64,000 nucleotides of DNA, taken from NCBI GenBank assembly GCA_963802275.1, contig CAWDIB010000006.1, positions 1 to 64,000 of the forward strand, in the 5' to 3' direction. The notes under the pieces were generated by a model that did no database searches, was not told the DNA's origin, and saw only the letters and a program-made list of their open reading frames with translations. The stretch comes from CAZMZW01 sp963802275 (GTDB lineage: Bacteria; Chloroflexota; Anaerolineae; Anaerolineales; Anaerolineaceae). Shown piece after piece: positions 16,503 to 24,943 of this stretch (positions within the stretch are counted from its first letter, which is position 1; every line of letters starts with the position of its first letter). Both the position numbers and the translations under genes were made by a program.

Positions 16503-17486
16503 TTACCGATAAACCTCCGGGTTGGCGCAATGGGGCAGCCGCTCTCCCTTCAATCCAGCCAGCAGGTTCTCAGCCGCCATGGCCAGCATGCGCTCGCGCG
16601 TCTGCCGCGAGGCGCTACCAATGTGCGGGGCAAGCACCACGTTCTTTAATGCCATCAATGGGCTGTCGGCCGGCAATGGTTCTGCTTCATACACATCCAG
16701 CCCGGCGCCCGCCAGCTTCCCGGATTCGAGCGCTTCACACAACGCCGCCTGGTCCACCACCCCACCGCGCGCGGTGTTGATCAGCATGGCACCATCTTTC
16801 ATTTTTTCAAATACTTCTTTGTTGAACAGGTGGCGGGTGGCTTCGGTCAGGGGCACGTGCAGGCTGACAAAATCCGCTTCAGCCAGCAGCCTGTCCAGGT
16901 CAACCGCCTCCGCGCTGATCCCTTCCGGTATGCTTTTCCCTTCCGCGTGGTGGTCATGGAAAAGCACCTTCATGCCGAAGGCGCCCGCCCTCCGCGCCAC
17001 CGCCTGGCCGATGCGCCCAAAGCCGACGATGCCCAGCGTGGCGCCATGCACATCCACTCCCATCAGGTTTTTGGTTCCTTTCCTGTGCCATTGCCCGCTG
17101 CGGGTGAAATCATCCGCTTCCACTATTTGGCGTGCGGCTGCCAGCAACAGTGCAAACGTAAAATCCGCCACTGTCTCGGTCATCACCCCCGGAGTGTGCC
17201 CCACCGCGATCCCCCGCCGCGTGGCTGCCGCCAGGTCAATGTGGTCCACCCCCACCGAATAGGTGCTGATGACCTTCAGCTCCCCGCCGGCAGCGTCCAT
17301 CAGGTCTGCATCAATCTGGTCAGTGAGCATGACCAGCAGTCCGTTCTTCCCGCACACGCGCTCCAATAATTCTTCCCTCGAGATGGGGCGCCCTTCCTCC
17401 CACACCTCCGCCTGGCAGCGTTGGAATACTTCCTCCAGGCCAGGCAAGGCAATTTTTCGGCTGATAAATACAAGTGGATTCTTCAT
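16503..17486 (-). CDS. D-isomer-specific 2-hydroxyacid dehydrogenase (glyoxylate/hydroxypyruvate reductase-like)
   Basis: 327 residues. The NAD-binding motif LGIVGFGRIGQAVARR is at about 150-165. Catalytic residues: Arg in NTARGGVVDQAAL, Glu in DVYEAEPLP, and His in LAPHIGSASRQTRERM. The N-terminal STYSVGVDHIDLAAATRRGI and closing sequence fit GyaR/GRHPR-type reductases that convert glyoxylate or hydroxypyruvate. The family also includes phosphoglycerate and lactate dehydrogenases, so the exact substrate is open. It diverges from the ferredoxin gene. Confidence 0.92.
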   Translation of the reverse strand: MKNPLVFISRKIALPGLEEVFQRCQAEVWEEGRPISREELLERVCGKNGLLVMLTDQIDADLMDAAGGELKVISTYSVGVDHIDLAAATRRGIAVGHTPGVMTETVADFTFALLLAAARQIVEADDFTRSGQWHRKGTKNLMGVDVHGATLGIVGFGRIGQAVARRAGAFGMKVLFHDHHAEGKSIPEGISAEAVDLDRLLAEADFVSLHVPLTEATRHLFNKEVFEKMKDGAMLINTARGGVVDQAALCEALESGKLAGAGLDVYEAEPLPADSPLMALKNVVLAPHIGSASRQTRERMLAMAAENLLAGLKGERLPHCANPEVYR

Positions 17487-17615
17487 CAGGTGATTTTAAC
17501 CCCGTATTTAATAGATAAATTTTCATAAAAAACTGGATTTAAATCGTTGACAAAACGGATAAATTTGTGCTATGCTTCACGCGTTAACATTATTAGCGAA
17601 AGGATAGTAAATAAA

Positions 17616-17789
17616 ATGGCTCATGTAATCACGGAAGAATGCATCGCCTGCGGTGCCTGTGAACCTGTCTGCCCGACCAGTGCAATTTCCATGGGGGAGG
17701 AGATTTACGTCATCGATGCCAGCAAGTGCACGGATGACGGCGAGTGCGTCAAGGTCTGCCCGGTCGACGCGATCCACAAACAGGAATAA
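17616..17789 (+). CDS. 2[4Fe-4S]-type ferredoxin with an Asp-substituted second motif
   Basis: 57 residues. First motif CIACGACEPVCP (about 9-20) is a full CxxCxxCxxxCP set. The second, CTDDGECVKVCP (about 38-49), has Asp where the second cysteine should be, as in ferredoxins such as Pyrococcus furiosus Fd, where Asp replaces a cluster ligand. One of the two clusters may therefore be [3Fe-4S] or an Asp-ligated [4Fe-4S]. Start ATG at 17,616 is set by AAAGGAT. It is a low-potential electron carrier for anaerobic redox enzymes. Monocistronic with its own terminator. Confidence 0.92.
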   Translation: MAHVITEECIACGACEPVCPTSAISMGEEIYVIDASKCTDDGECVKVCPVDAIHKQE

Positions 17790-17802
17790 AGTTTTCCAGC
17801 TG

Positions 17803-17837
17803 AAAGCGGGTCTGATCCCAGGCCCGCTTTTTGTTTT
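17803..17837 (+). terminator. Rho-independent terminator of the ferredoxin gene
   Basis: Stem AAAGCGGG with CCCGCTTT (17803-17830) around a 12-base loop, followed by TTGTTTT. It begins 14 bases after the ferredoxin stop. Confidence 0.85.
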
Positions 17838-17931
17838 AATCCGACGATTGCCTTACGACTTCCTTAAGAAATGTGATGATTACGCCAAATCTTCCTATAA
17901 TCAATGGAAAGAATACAAATGGAAAATAAAA

Positions 17932-18594
17932 ATGGGAATGAAAAAATTCATAACGGTTGCGGGAAATATCGGTGCCGGCAAATCCACCCTGGTCAAATTA
18001 CTCAGTGAGCGGCTGGGATGGCAGCCCTTCTATGAACCGGTGGCCAACAACCCCTACCTGGCGGATTTTTACCAGGAGATGAAGGCGTGGAGCTTCCATT
18101 CGCAGGTTTTTTTCCTCACCCACCGCCTGTGCGTGTACCAGGAGCTTTCCTCCTGGCCGACCTCTGTCATTCTCGATCGCAGTCTGTACGAAGATGCCGA
18201 AATTTTTGCCGCCAATTTGTTTTTGCAGGGTTATATGAACGCGCGCGATTTTAAAACCTACCAGCAGCTGTATGCCATTTTGTTGAATTTTCTTCCCACC
18301 CCCGATGTGGTGGTGTACCTGCGCTGTTCTGTGTCAACCCTTCTGGAGCGCATCCAAAAACGCGGGCGCGACTTCGAGCGCAAAATGGACAGCACCTACT
18401 TGGAAACGCTTAACCAGGCCTATCAGCTGTGGATCAGTAATTTCACCCTTTGTCCTATCCTGACCGTTCCTGCTGATGACCTCAACCTGGTGGCCAATCC
18501 CCAGCACATGGAACTTATCGTCCATAAAGTACAGGACAAATTGGCAGGCAAGGAAGAAGTGGTATTCCTGCCCGAAGAATATCAACCGAAATGA
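17932..18594 (+). CDS. Deoxynucleoside kinase (dNK/dAK-dGK family)
   Basis: 220 residues. P-loop GNIGAGKST (about 11-19), EPVANNPYLADFY as the substrate Glu region, DRSLYEDAEIF as the DRS-type motif (about 84-94), and the arginine LID RIQKRGRDFERKMD (about 141-154). It phosphorylates deoxyadenosine, deoxyguanosine or deoxycytidine for dNTP salvage. The start is taken at ATG 17,932; an ATG two codons later is equally possible. A second kinase of the same family lies at 20,411-21,052 on the opposite strand, beyond spoVS and the DnaA-box region. Confidence 0.93.
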   Translation: MGMKKFITVAGNIGAGKSTLVKLLSERLGWQPFYEPVANNPYLADFYQEMKAWSFHSQVFFLTHRLCVYQELSSWPTSVILDRSLYEDAEIFAANLFLQGYMNARDFKTYQQLYAILLNFLPTPDVVVYLRCSVSTLLERIQKRGRDFERKMDSTYLETLNQAYQLWISNFTLCPILTVPADDLNLVANPQHMELIVHKVQDKLAGKEEVVFLPEEYQPK

Positions 18595-18655
18595 TCTTTT
18601 ATTCCGGTTTCAACAACTAGGTATTAATTTTTAGAATACAAAATAGTTCCGCTGC

Positions 18656-18922
18656 TTACTTCTCCCGTATTTCGACCACGAACTTGATGGCTGTCCGTAC
18701 CTTGTCATCAATTTCGATATTGACAAATTCGGGAATAAAAACGATGTCCATACCATCCTGTACCAGGAAATTTTTAGCCAACACCAGTGCCTTGACAGCC
18801 TGGTTGACCGCCCCGGCTCCAATGGCTTGAACCTCCGCATGTTTCTGTTCCCTCATCACCCCTGCGATTGCACCGGCTACTGCTGCTGTGCGTGAAATTG
18901 CCTTCACTTTGATCACGTCCAT
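18656..18922 (-). CDS. spoVS: Stage V sporulation protein S (SpoVS, Alba-like)
   Basis: 88 residues matching SpoVS throughout: MDVIKVKAISRTAAVAGAIA, then QAIGAGAVNQAVKAL, FLVQDGMDIVFIPEF and KTAIKFVVE-like end. The fold is Alba-like and nucleic-acid binding is suspected. In Bacillus it affects sporulation; in non-sporulating lineages its role is unknown. Start ATG at 18,922 follows AAGGAGG by 6 bases, so the seven codons further upstream are not used. It is transcribed away from the DnaA-box region. Confidence 0.95.
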   Translation of the reverse strand: MDVIKVKAISRTAAVAGAIAGVMREQKHAEVQAIGAGAVNQAVKALVLAKNFLVQDGMDIVFIPEFVNIEIDDKVRTAIKFVVEIREK

Positions 18923-19192
18923 CGCTTCCCTCCTTCGGGTCAATGGGTTAATGAATCAACCGGCTATTTATGGTTATTTTTATTGTACATAATTTAAGCA
19001 GCATATTCAAGTTATTCTTAATTAATTGTTTAAGGATATAGTCTTAATAGTAGGGAGTGTTGAAAAGTGGAAATAATAAACAGGATGCAAATAGACCCCC
19101 ACTCATATCCTATATGTTGACTTCAACCGTACAAGTGGTGGTATTGTAGAATATTCTTGATGAAAGTGTGCAACAAAAAATGTTGACTAGTT
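18923..19192. other. AT-rich intergenic DNA next to the DnaA-box cluster
   Basis: Left part of a 435-base gene-free gap between spoVS and the nucleotidyltransferase gene. It is AT-rich, notably 18,965-19,080, with no convincing coding region or hairpin. It probably contains the spoVS promoter and, if the adjacent boxes form an origin, would be a candidate for the unwinding element. Confidence 0.5.
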
Positions 19193-19357
19193 TGTGAATA
19201 TTGGTACTAATTTCGAGATGGGGTAAATTTTCCTCATTTTATCCACATAACGGATCATAATAACCAGCCAATTTTTCTGATTTTCAACAGGATAAGGGTA
19301 CTTATTCACTAATATTCTGGCTTTTTCCACAGAATATTGTGGATAGATTGTGGAAAA
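19193..19357. other. DnaA-box cluster, candidate replication origin or DnaA-controlled region
   Basis: Six DnaA-box-like 9-mers in 165 bases. One is perfect, TTATCCACA at 19,239-19,247. Five differ by one base: TGTGAATAT 19,193-19,201; TTATTCACT 19,302-19,310; TTTTCCACA 19,323-19,331; TGTGGATAG 19,338-19,346; TGTGGAAAA 19,349-19,357. Both orientations occur and the last three are packed together. Another perfect TTATCCACA is inside the next gene at 19,890-19,898. dnaA is not in the window and strand bias of genes does not switch clearly here, so origin function is only a hypothesis. Confidence 0.5.
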
Positions 19358-20365
19358 CTATTCAGCGCCGTTTTGCATGCGCCAATTGGAAATGGTCTCT
19401 TCCACTGCCTCCAGGTAGACATCCAGGGCTTGCAGGCGGTTTGCAAAATGTTCCTTGCTGAGTTGTATGGCTTGCATGCACTTCCGCCAGCTTTCCGTTT
19501 CAGGGCTGCGTTTGGCAAATTGGGCGGCGGCCGTCGTCCAGGTACGGAGGAGTATCCATAACGCTTGTGCCTTGTTGTCCGACATGTTTGCAAGGATGGC
19601 TTTTTCGTAATAAGGAATGCGCAGGGCATGGATGCGCACCGGGAAGTTCTTTTTCGTATTGGCAGCCAGCAGGCATGCACGCCATTCTTGAATCCATATA
19701 TCCCATGGATATTCCATTTCATCCGTTGGCTGGTACAGGTCCACCAAACCTGCTGCCAGGCCGGGACGTTCCAACGCTTCACAGCGTACCGGCAGGTCCG
19801 TAATGAAGCGCCTTTCGGTGATCGGCACCCCCACCAGGCAGGCCAATGCATTGCCGGCCAATTCTAACGATTTCAGATATTTCCACAGGTTATCCACATC
19901 GGGCTCGGCCTGGTTTTGGGAAAGTTCCAGCCAGATTTGGCGTGCTTCTTTGATGAATGGCTCCACCCGCTGTATCACAACCCCCGGCTGCAGGAATTGT
20001 GCGGAAACACCTGCCTGGGTGTATTCAAACCAATGCTGGTTGTCAAACAACACCAGCGGTTTATAGCAAAGAAACGATCCCAGCCATGGATTCAGGCGCA
20101 GTGTTTTCGATTTACCATACTGGCTCTGGGTGTAATGGGCAATATCCAGGTGGCAGTTTTCTCCCAGTGGCAGGATCTCGCGTGCTGTTGGTGCATGGAT
20201 GGAATGTACACAAATGAGGTCAATGTCGGTGGTTCCACCGATCAGCGGCTCTTCTTCCTGAACCGAGCCGGTCAGATAGACGCACACCAGGTCATCATGT
20301 TGTATTTGCATCTCTTCGGCAGTTGTTCGGGCGGAACCGATCAGCAGGTCACGGGTGAGACGCAT
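19358..20365 (-). CDS. Nucleotidyltransferase-fold protein of unknown specificity
   Basis: 335 residues. The N-terminal region has the polymerase-beta-type nucleotidyltransferase signature: GS in VYLTGSVQEEEP (about 30-41) followed by TTDIDLICVHS, the D-x-D metal site (about 45-55), and a later Asp in CHLDIAHY. The remaining 220 residues are mostly helical (HEPN/KNTase-C-like look, for example LWKYLKSLELAGNALACLVG). It could modify a small molecule or RNA. It lies 45 bases downstream of the second deoxynucleoside kinase on the same strand, probably in one operon. Confidence 0.7.
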   Translation of the reverse strand: MRLTRDLLIGSARTTAEEMQIQHDDLVCVYLTGSVQEEEPLIGGTTDIDLICVHSIHAPTAREILPLGENCHLDIAHYTQSQYGKSKTLRLNPWLGSFLCYKPLVLFDNQHWFEYTQAGVSAQFLQPGVVIQRVEPFIKEARQIWLELSQNQAEPDVDNLWKYLKSLELAGNALACLVGVPITERRFITDLPVRCEALERPGLAAGLVDLYQPTDEMEYPWDIWIQEWRACLLAANTKKNFPVRIHALRIPYYEKAILANMSDNKAQALWILLRTWTTAAAQFAKRSPETESWRKCMQAIQLSKEHFANRLQALDVYLEAVEETISNWRMQNGAE

Positions 20366-20410
20366 GGGATTGTTCTCCGGTAACGATTGAATGAGAGAAG
20401 AGTCCTGACA

Positions 20411-21052
20411 TTATTTGTCCGCCAGGGGCAGCTCAGGTTGGAAGGGCGGCAGGTGCAGCGTCTGGCGGATGCGGTTGTCCACCCATTCCAGGTCAGCCGG
20501 GGTGTGTACAAAATCCAGCACATTGGTATCGATCACCAGTGTCTGGTTGATACGTTCCGGGTTGAAGAAGAACTCATCATAGGCCTTGTTCAGGCTTTCG
20601 ATGTAATCACGTTCCATGCTGCGTTCGTAGGAACGGTCGCGCATGGCAATGCGTTGCATTAATGTATCTGTGCTGGCACGCAGATAGATGATCAAATCCG
20701 GCTGGGTGATTTTTTCTGCCAGGGCGGCATGCACGCGGTGATACATACCCAGTTCATCCCCGCCCAGGTTGATGCGCGCGAACAGGGCATCCTTGTCGAA
20801 GGTGTAATCGCTGATCAATGCTTTCCCGCTGGCAAGCATCTCCGGTACGCTGCGGTTTTGCTGGTGGTAGCGGCTGAGCAGGAAAAAGATCTGTGTCTGG
20901 AAGGCATAGCGGGCGCGGTCGCCATAAAAGCTGGACAAGAAGGGATTTTCTTCAAAGACTTCCAGCAGCACATTGGCGGAATAGGATGGTTGCAGCAGGC
21001 GCGCCAGGGTCGTCTTTCCAACCCCGATGACTCCTTCAATGGCAAAGAACAT
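20411..21052 (-). CDS. Deoxynucleoside kinase (second paralogue)
   Basis: 213 residues. P-loop EGVIGVGKTTLARLL (about 6-20), EVFEENPFLSSFYGDR, DYTFDKDALFARINL (a DYTF form of the DRS motif), and LID RIAMRDRSYERSMERDY (about 131-147). It is the same family as the 17,932-18,594 kinase, but the sequences differ through much of the length, suggesting different nucleoside preference as in the paired Dck/Dgk enzymes of Bacillota. The gene is followed by the nucleotidyltransferase gene and diverges from ssb. Confidence 0.93.
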   Translation of the reverse strand: MFFAIEGVIGVGKTTLARLLQPSYSANVLLEVFEENPFLSSFYGDRARYAFQTQIFFLLSRYHQQNRSVPEMLASGKALISDYTFDKDALFARINLGGDELGMYHRVHAALAEKITQPDLIIYLRASTDTLMQRIAMRDRSYERSMERDYIESLNKAYDEFFFNPERINQTLVIDTNVLDFVHTPADLEWVDNRIRQTLHLPPFQPELPLADK

Positions 21053-21168
21053 GATCCTCCTCGGTCAACCGGCCCGGTGAAATAATCAGTATTATAGCTT
21101 GGATGAATGAGGAAATTGCTTATTTACCCTGCAAGATCCAAGAATTGTCTATTTCATATTTTACCCAC

Positions 21169-21196
21169 TTGACTTTAATGGAAAATTCTCTACACT
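21169..21196 (+). promoter_or_regulatory. Likely SigA promoter of ssb
   Basis: TTGACT (21,169-21,174) and TACACT (21,191-21,196) with a 16-base spacer, ending 34 bases before the ssb start codon. Each hexamer has one or two mismatches to consensus. Confidence 0.6.
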
Positions 21197-21230
21197 ATTA
21201 TTAATTATTTATTCCAAGGAGACTGCAATC

Positions 21231-21623
21231 ATGCCAGGTTTGAATAAAATTCAATTGATTGGCCGGTTGGGCAAGGAACCGGAACAGCGCAAGACAACCA
21301 CAGGGAAAGCGGTAACAAGTTTTTCGCTGGCCGTGGGTCGCATTTGGAAAAGCAAGGGCGAAGCCAAAAAAGGCACTGATTGGTTCAAGGTGGAGGCCTG
21401 GGGCAAGCTGGGTGAGATTTGCCAGAAGTATCTGCAAAAAGATCAGCTGGTCTACGTGGAAGGCGCCCTGCGCACTGACAAGTACGAACACGAAGGCGAA
21501 ACAAAATACTTCACCAGGGTGATTGCCAATCGAATGCAGATGCTGGAATGGAAAGGCAAGGAGGAGGATATCGTTGTGGATGAAGGGGACGAGATTGCCG
21601 AGGATGAGGTTGAGTATAAATAG
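21231..21623 (+). CDS. ssb: Single-stranded DNA-binding protein
   Basis: 130 residues. The OB-fold domain starts NKIQLIGRLGKEPEQRKTTT (about 4-23) and includes VTSFSLAVGR, TDWFKVEAWGKLGEICQKYL and QLVYVEGALRTDKYE, all canonical SSB segments. The acidic tail (EEDIVVDEGDEIAEDEVEYK) lacks the usual DDIPF tip that recruits partner proteins. It binds and protects single-stranded DNA in replication and repair. ATG follows AAGGAGA. Monocistronic between its own promoter and terminator, in the region of the DnaA boxes. Confidence 0.95.
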   Translation: MPGLNKIQLIGRLGKEPEQRKTTTGKAVTSFSLAVGRIWKSKGEAKKGTDWFKVEAWGKLGEICQKYLQKDQLVYVEGALRTDKYEHEGETKYFTRVIANRMQMLEWKGKEEDIVVDEGDEIAEDEVEYK

Positions 21624-21647
21624 AACATCCCAATAAATTTAAGGCAA

Positions 21648-21684
21648 AAACAGCCATCCGGTAGATGGCTGTTTCTTTTTATTT
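21648..21684. terminator. Terminator after ssb, probably bidirectional
   Basis: 11-bp stem AAACAGCCATC with GATGGCTGTTT (21648-21674) around CGGTA, followed by CTTTTTATTT on the plus strand; on the minus strand TTTTTGCC follows, serving pepF as well. Confidence 0.88.
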
Positions 21685-21704
21685 AGAATGTGAAGCGGTC
21701 AATT

Positions 21705-23489
21705 CTATTTCACCGGCAGGTTTTCCAGCTGTCCGACCAGTTCATTGATCACATTAAAACCGCCCTGCCAGAATTCGGCTTTATGGATGTCAATGCCGGC
21801 ATCCGCCAGCACCTGCTGGGGGGCTTTGGATCCGCCTGCTGACAGGATCTGTTTATAGCGCGGCTTGAACGAGTCGCCTTCCTGTCTGTATTGCCGGTAA
21901 AGGGACAGTACCAGCAGTTGTCCAAATGAATAGGCATACACGTAGAAGGGGACGTGATAAAAGTGCGGGATGGACACCCATTCCCAATGGAATTCTTCGC
22001 CAATATCCAGCGAATCGCCGAACTGTTTTTTCAAATTCTCGAAGTACGCTTCAGAAAGTTTGTCAACGTTGGCGCCGTCCATGACCATCTCATGCGCCTG
22101 TTGTTCGAAAAGGGAAAAGAACGCCTGCCGCATGATGGTGGCATACGAATCGCTGACTTGCTTGAAGAGCATGTCGCGCCTCACTCCTTCATCGGATTCC
22201 TCTTTCAATAACTTGTCCACCAGCATCATCTCGCCGAAGGTGGAGGCGGTTTCGGCCAGCGGCAGGCAGGGATGGTTGGTAAAGGCCGAATGGTGGCTGG
22301 TGAGCATGTCATGGATGGAATGCCCCAGTTCGTGCGCCAGCGTGGCCACATCCTCAGGCTGCTGGTTGTAGTTCACCAGCACCCACGGGGTCAACTCGGG
22401 GATGACATCCGCGCAGAATGCACCGGATTGCTTGCCTTTGCGCACTTCCGAGTCAATGTGGCGACTTTCGAAGACCCGCAGCGCCATTTCTGCAAACTGC
22501 GGGTCATATTCATCGAAGGCATCCAGCACCATGTGCGTGGCGGAATTGAAATCATATTTTTTGGATGACTTGGCTACCGGTGCGTAGATGTCGTAGCGGC
22601 GCAGACGGGGCATCTTCAGCCAACGCGCTTTCACTTTGAAGTACCGCTGGAAGATGCCGGTATTCTCCTGGCAAACCTGCAGCATGGTAGCCACCACGTC
22701 GTCCGGAATGTCGTTGAACAGGTTGCGCGCAGCAATCGGCGATTTGAATTTTCTCAGGTTGAGCTGCTCGCTGCGCCAGTCGCGTGCCAGGGTTTGGTAC
22801 ATCTGCCCAAGGATGGGTGCTTGTTCCTTGTAAACGCGATACATCTCCTGGTAGGCGGCCGCCCTCAAGTCAGCATCCGGCTGATGAACGTAAGACATGA
22901 TCTCCCCGCGCGTCAGTTCCTTTTCTTTACCGTCAACCTTGATTTTGAATGTATAGCGGTTGGTGATGGAATCATATAAGGTCACCAATGCCCGCATGCC
23001 GGTCACATCCTTGATGTTGATGATCTTTTCTTCCGGCTCGCTCAGGGTGTATGGTTTGAGCGCGCGCAACTTTTCCAGCCAGTAGCGGTAGTCGCCGGAT
23101 GCATCCAGTAATGGTTTGGCGTGCTCATCGCCCAATTCCTTCCACCACAGGCTGAAGAACAATATGCGGTTTTCGATGTCAGCATCCAATTGCTGTATCT
23201 GCCCCACCAGGGTTTGCGCATCCTGGTTCTGCGTATTTTCCGCGAACCAGAGCTCTGCATACGCCCCCAGCCGGCTGCGCAGCTTGAGGATATCCTCCAA
23301 CAAGGCGATCATCTCAAGAAATCGTTCTGATTTCAGCTCATCTTTTAATTCCGGGCGCCCTTTTTCAAATTCAGAGACTTTACTATCCAATTCCTGTCGC
23401 ACCTGCTGATACTGGGGGCTGGTGCTGGAGGGAAACAGATCATCCAGGCTCCAGCGGGTTTGTTGAAAGGTTTTTTCGGTTGATGTCAT
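21705..23489 (-). CDS. pepF: Oligoendopeptidase F (M3 metallopeptidase)
   Basis: 594 residues, the usual PepF length. The zinc motif is in ATLAHELGHSIHDMLTSHHS (HELGH, about residues 382-386) with the third ligand Glu in LAETASTFGEMM. The N-terminal helical domain starts RWSLDDLFPSS. It degrades 7-17 residue peptides in the cytosol. Last gene of the hutI-HD-suhB-pepF run; only 12 bases separate it from suhB. Confidence 0.95.
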   Translation of the reverse strand: MTSTEKTFQQTRWSLDDLFPSSTSPQYQQVRQELDSKVSEFEKGRPELKDELKSERFLEMIALLEDILKLRSRLGAYAELWFAENTQNQDAQTLVGQIQQLDADIENRILFFSLWWKELGDEHAKPLLDASGDYRYWLEKLRALKPYTLSEPEEKIINIKDVTGMRALVTLYDSITNRYTFKIKVDGKEKELTRGEIMSYVHQPDADLRAAAYQEMYRVYKEQAPILGQMYQTLARDWRSEQLNLRKFKSPIAARNLFNDIPDDVVATMLQVCQENTGIFQRYFKVKARWLKMPRLRRYDIYAPVAKSSKKYDFNSATHMVLDAFDEYDPQFAEMALRVFESRHIDSEVRKGKQSGAFCADVIPELTPWVLVNYNQQPEDVATLAHELGHSIHDMLTSHHSAFTNHPCLPLAETASTFGEMMLVDKLLKEESDEGVRRDMLFKQVSDSYATIMRQAFFSLFEQQAHEMVMDGANVDKLSEAYFENLKKQFGDSLDIGEEFHWEWVSIPHFYHVPFYVYAYSFGQLLVLSLYRQYRQEGDSFKPRYKQILSAGGSKAPQQVLADAGIDIHKAEFWQGGFNVINELVGQLENLPVK

Positions 23490-23501
23490 TGGTTGTCTTC
23501 C

Positions 23502-24284
23502 CTATTTGATTTCTTTTTTCTGCAGGATCTGCAGCATTTTCGGATGAAGTTGCGGGTTGGCTGCCACCACACAATAGGGTTCCTTTAAAATATCCTCTTC
23601 CCCTTCCAGATTGGTCACCCTGCCGCCTGCCTCCCTGACGATCAGCGCGCCTGCAGCCATATCCCAGGCATGGCTTTGGATTTGCCAGTAGCCGTCCAGG
23701 CGCCCGGCTGCCACATAACAGATGTCCAGTGCCGCCGATCCAAGCCGGCGCACCGATTGGGCTTCATAGTAAAAGCTGGCGAAATGATCCAGGTTGTTGT
23801 TCACTGTCTGGGTATGGTACGGAAAACCAGTCACCAGCAGTGAATCCACCAGCTCGCTGTTTTGGCTGACATGCATCGCGTGGCTGTTCAGCCAGGCGCC
23901 TTTCCCCAATTCAGCGCTGAAACACTCCGGTCGGGTTGGATCAAATACCACCGCCAGGCGCAGTTGTTTGTTTTCCGCATAGGCAATCGAAACGCAGTAA
24001 ATGGGCATGCCGTGCGCATAGTTGGCGGTTCCATCCAATGGGTCGATGTACCAGCAGTGGTTGGCATCCCCTTCAAGGTGACCGCTCTCCTCGGTGATGA
24101 TGGTATGCTCTGGATGGCGTTGCTTGAGTTCGCCAACGATAAAGTCCTCGGAAAGTTTGTCGGTCTTGGTCACCAGGTCAATTCGACCTTTGTGGCGGAT
24201 TTTCAGGTCCGTCCCCACCCCGGCTTGTAAGATCTCTCCGGCTTTCTGTGCTATTTCAATGACTTCCTGCAATGATGGTTGCAT
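23502..24284 (-). CDS. suhB: Inositol monophosphatase family phosphatase
   Basis: 260 residues. Metal-site motifs ITEESG (about 61-66), IDPLDGTANYAHGMPIYCVS (about 80-99) and HAWDMAAGALIVREAGGRVT (about 206-225) are complete. This lithium-sensitive phosphatase family acts on inositol phosphate, fructose-1,6-bisphosphate or related substrates; the choice cannot be fixed from sequence, so the symbol is a family-level label. AAAGGATTTC precedes ATG. It lies 20 bases downstream of the HD gene and 12 bases before pepF. Confidence 0.9.
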   Translation of the reverse strand: MQPSLQEVIEIAQKAGEILQAGVGTDLKIRHKGRIDLVTKTDKLSEDFIVGELKQRHPEHTIITEESGHLEGDANHCWYIDPLDGTANYAHGMPIYCVSIAYAENKQLRLAVVFDPTRPECFSAELGKGAWLNSHAMHVSQNSELVDSLLVTGFPYHTQTVNNNLDHFASFYYEAQSVRRLGSAALDICYVAAGRLDGYWQIQSHAWDMAAGALIVREAGGRVTNLEGEEDILKEPYCVVAANPQLHPKMLQILQKKEIK

Positions 24285-24304
24285 GATGAAATCCTTTTAA
24301 ATGA

Positions 24305-24941
24305 TTACCTTTGCCCGCGGAATTCTGCCGCCAGTTCTTCGAAGAACTGGTTCAGGAACTCCTGGCGGTGGTTGGCCATTCCCCTTCCGCTCTTGGTGTA
24401 AAGGCATGCGCTGATCTTGCTCAGCTTGAACAGATACTCATGGTAGGCGCTGTGAAGCTCTCCCGGAATTTCATTTCCGCTCTGCTAAGAATTGTTCTGA
24501 CGGTTCGCAAAAAAAAGGGGTGTGGGCTTTCAGCGCATATCCCAGTGTGCGCGCAGCACCGATCGCGCCCAGCACATCCAGTTTGTCGGCATCGAACAGC
24601 ACCATCGCTTCCATGGTGGCGGGTTCTTCACCGTTATGGCGGAAGCGGTGGGCGCGGATGCAATGCTGGACGGCTTCAATTCTCTCCCTTGTCCACCCCT
24701 CGCCTTCCAATATTTGCTGGGCAAATTCAGCTGAAAGAATGTGGTGATTGGGTCTTTCCGAACCATCCGGCGCACTGCCCTGGGCGTCGTGCAGCAGGGC
24801 GGCTGCCCCAACGATCTCCACATCTGCATTTTCTGCCACCGCCAGCTTTTGTGCCAGCCGGTATACCCGTTCAATATGGTCATAACCGTGCACGGCATCA
24901 TCGGCTGCATAAAATTTCCGGACTGATTCCAGTGTGGGCAT
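24305..24941 (-). pseudogene. HD-domain phosphohydrolase (frameshifted near 24,479)
   Basis: The first 156 residues carry an HD domain: HGYDHIERVYRLAQKL (about 18-33), AALLHDAQG with the HD pair (about 47-55), CIRAHRFR and LFDADKLD. This frame stops at 24,471 just after EPSEQFLAERK. One base out of frame the sequence continues with GNEIPGELHSAYHEYLFKLS and ends EFRGQR at 24,305, which is the expected C-terminus of YedJ-like HD hydrolases. Dropping one base in GAGCGGAAA (near 24,479) restores a product of about 211 residues. Its stop lies 20 bases before suhB. Likely a nucleotide or phosphate-ester hydrolase. Confidence 0.82.
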
Positions 24942-24943
24942 TC

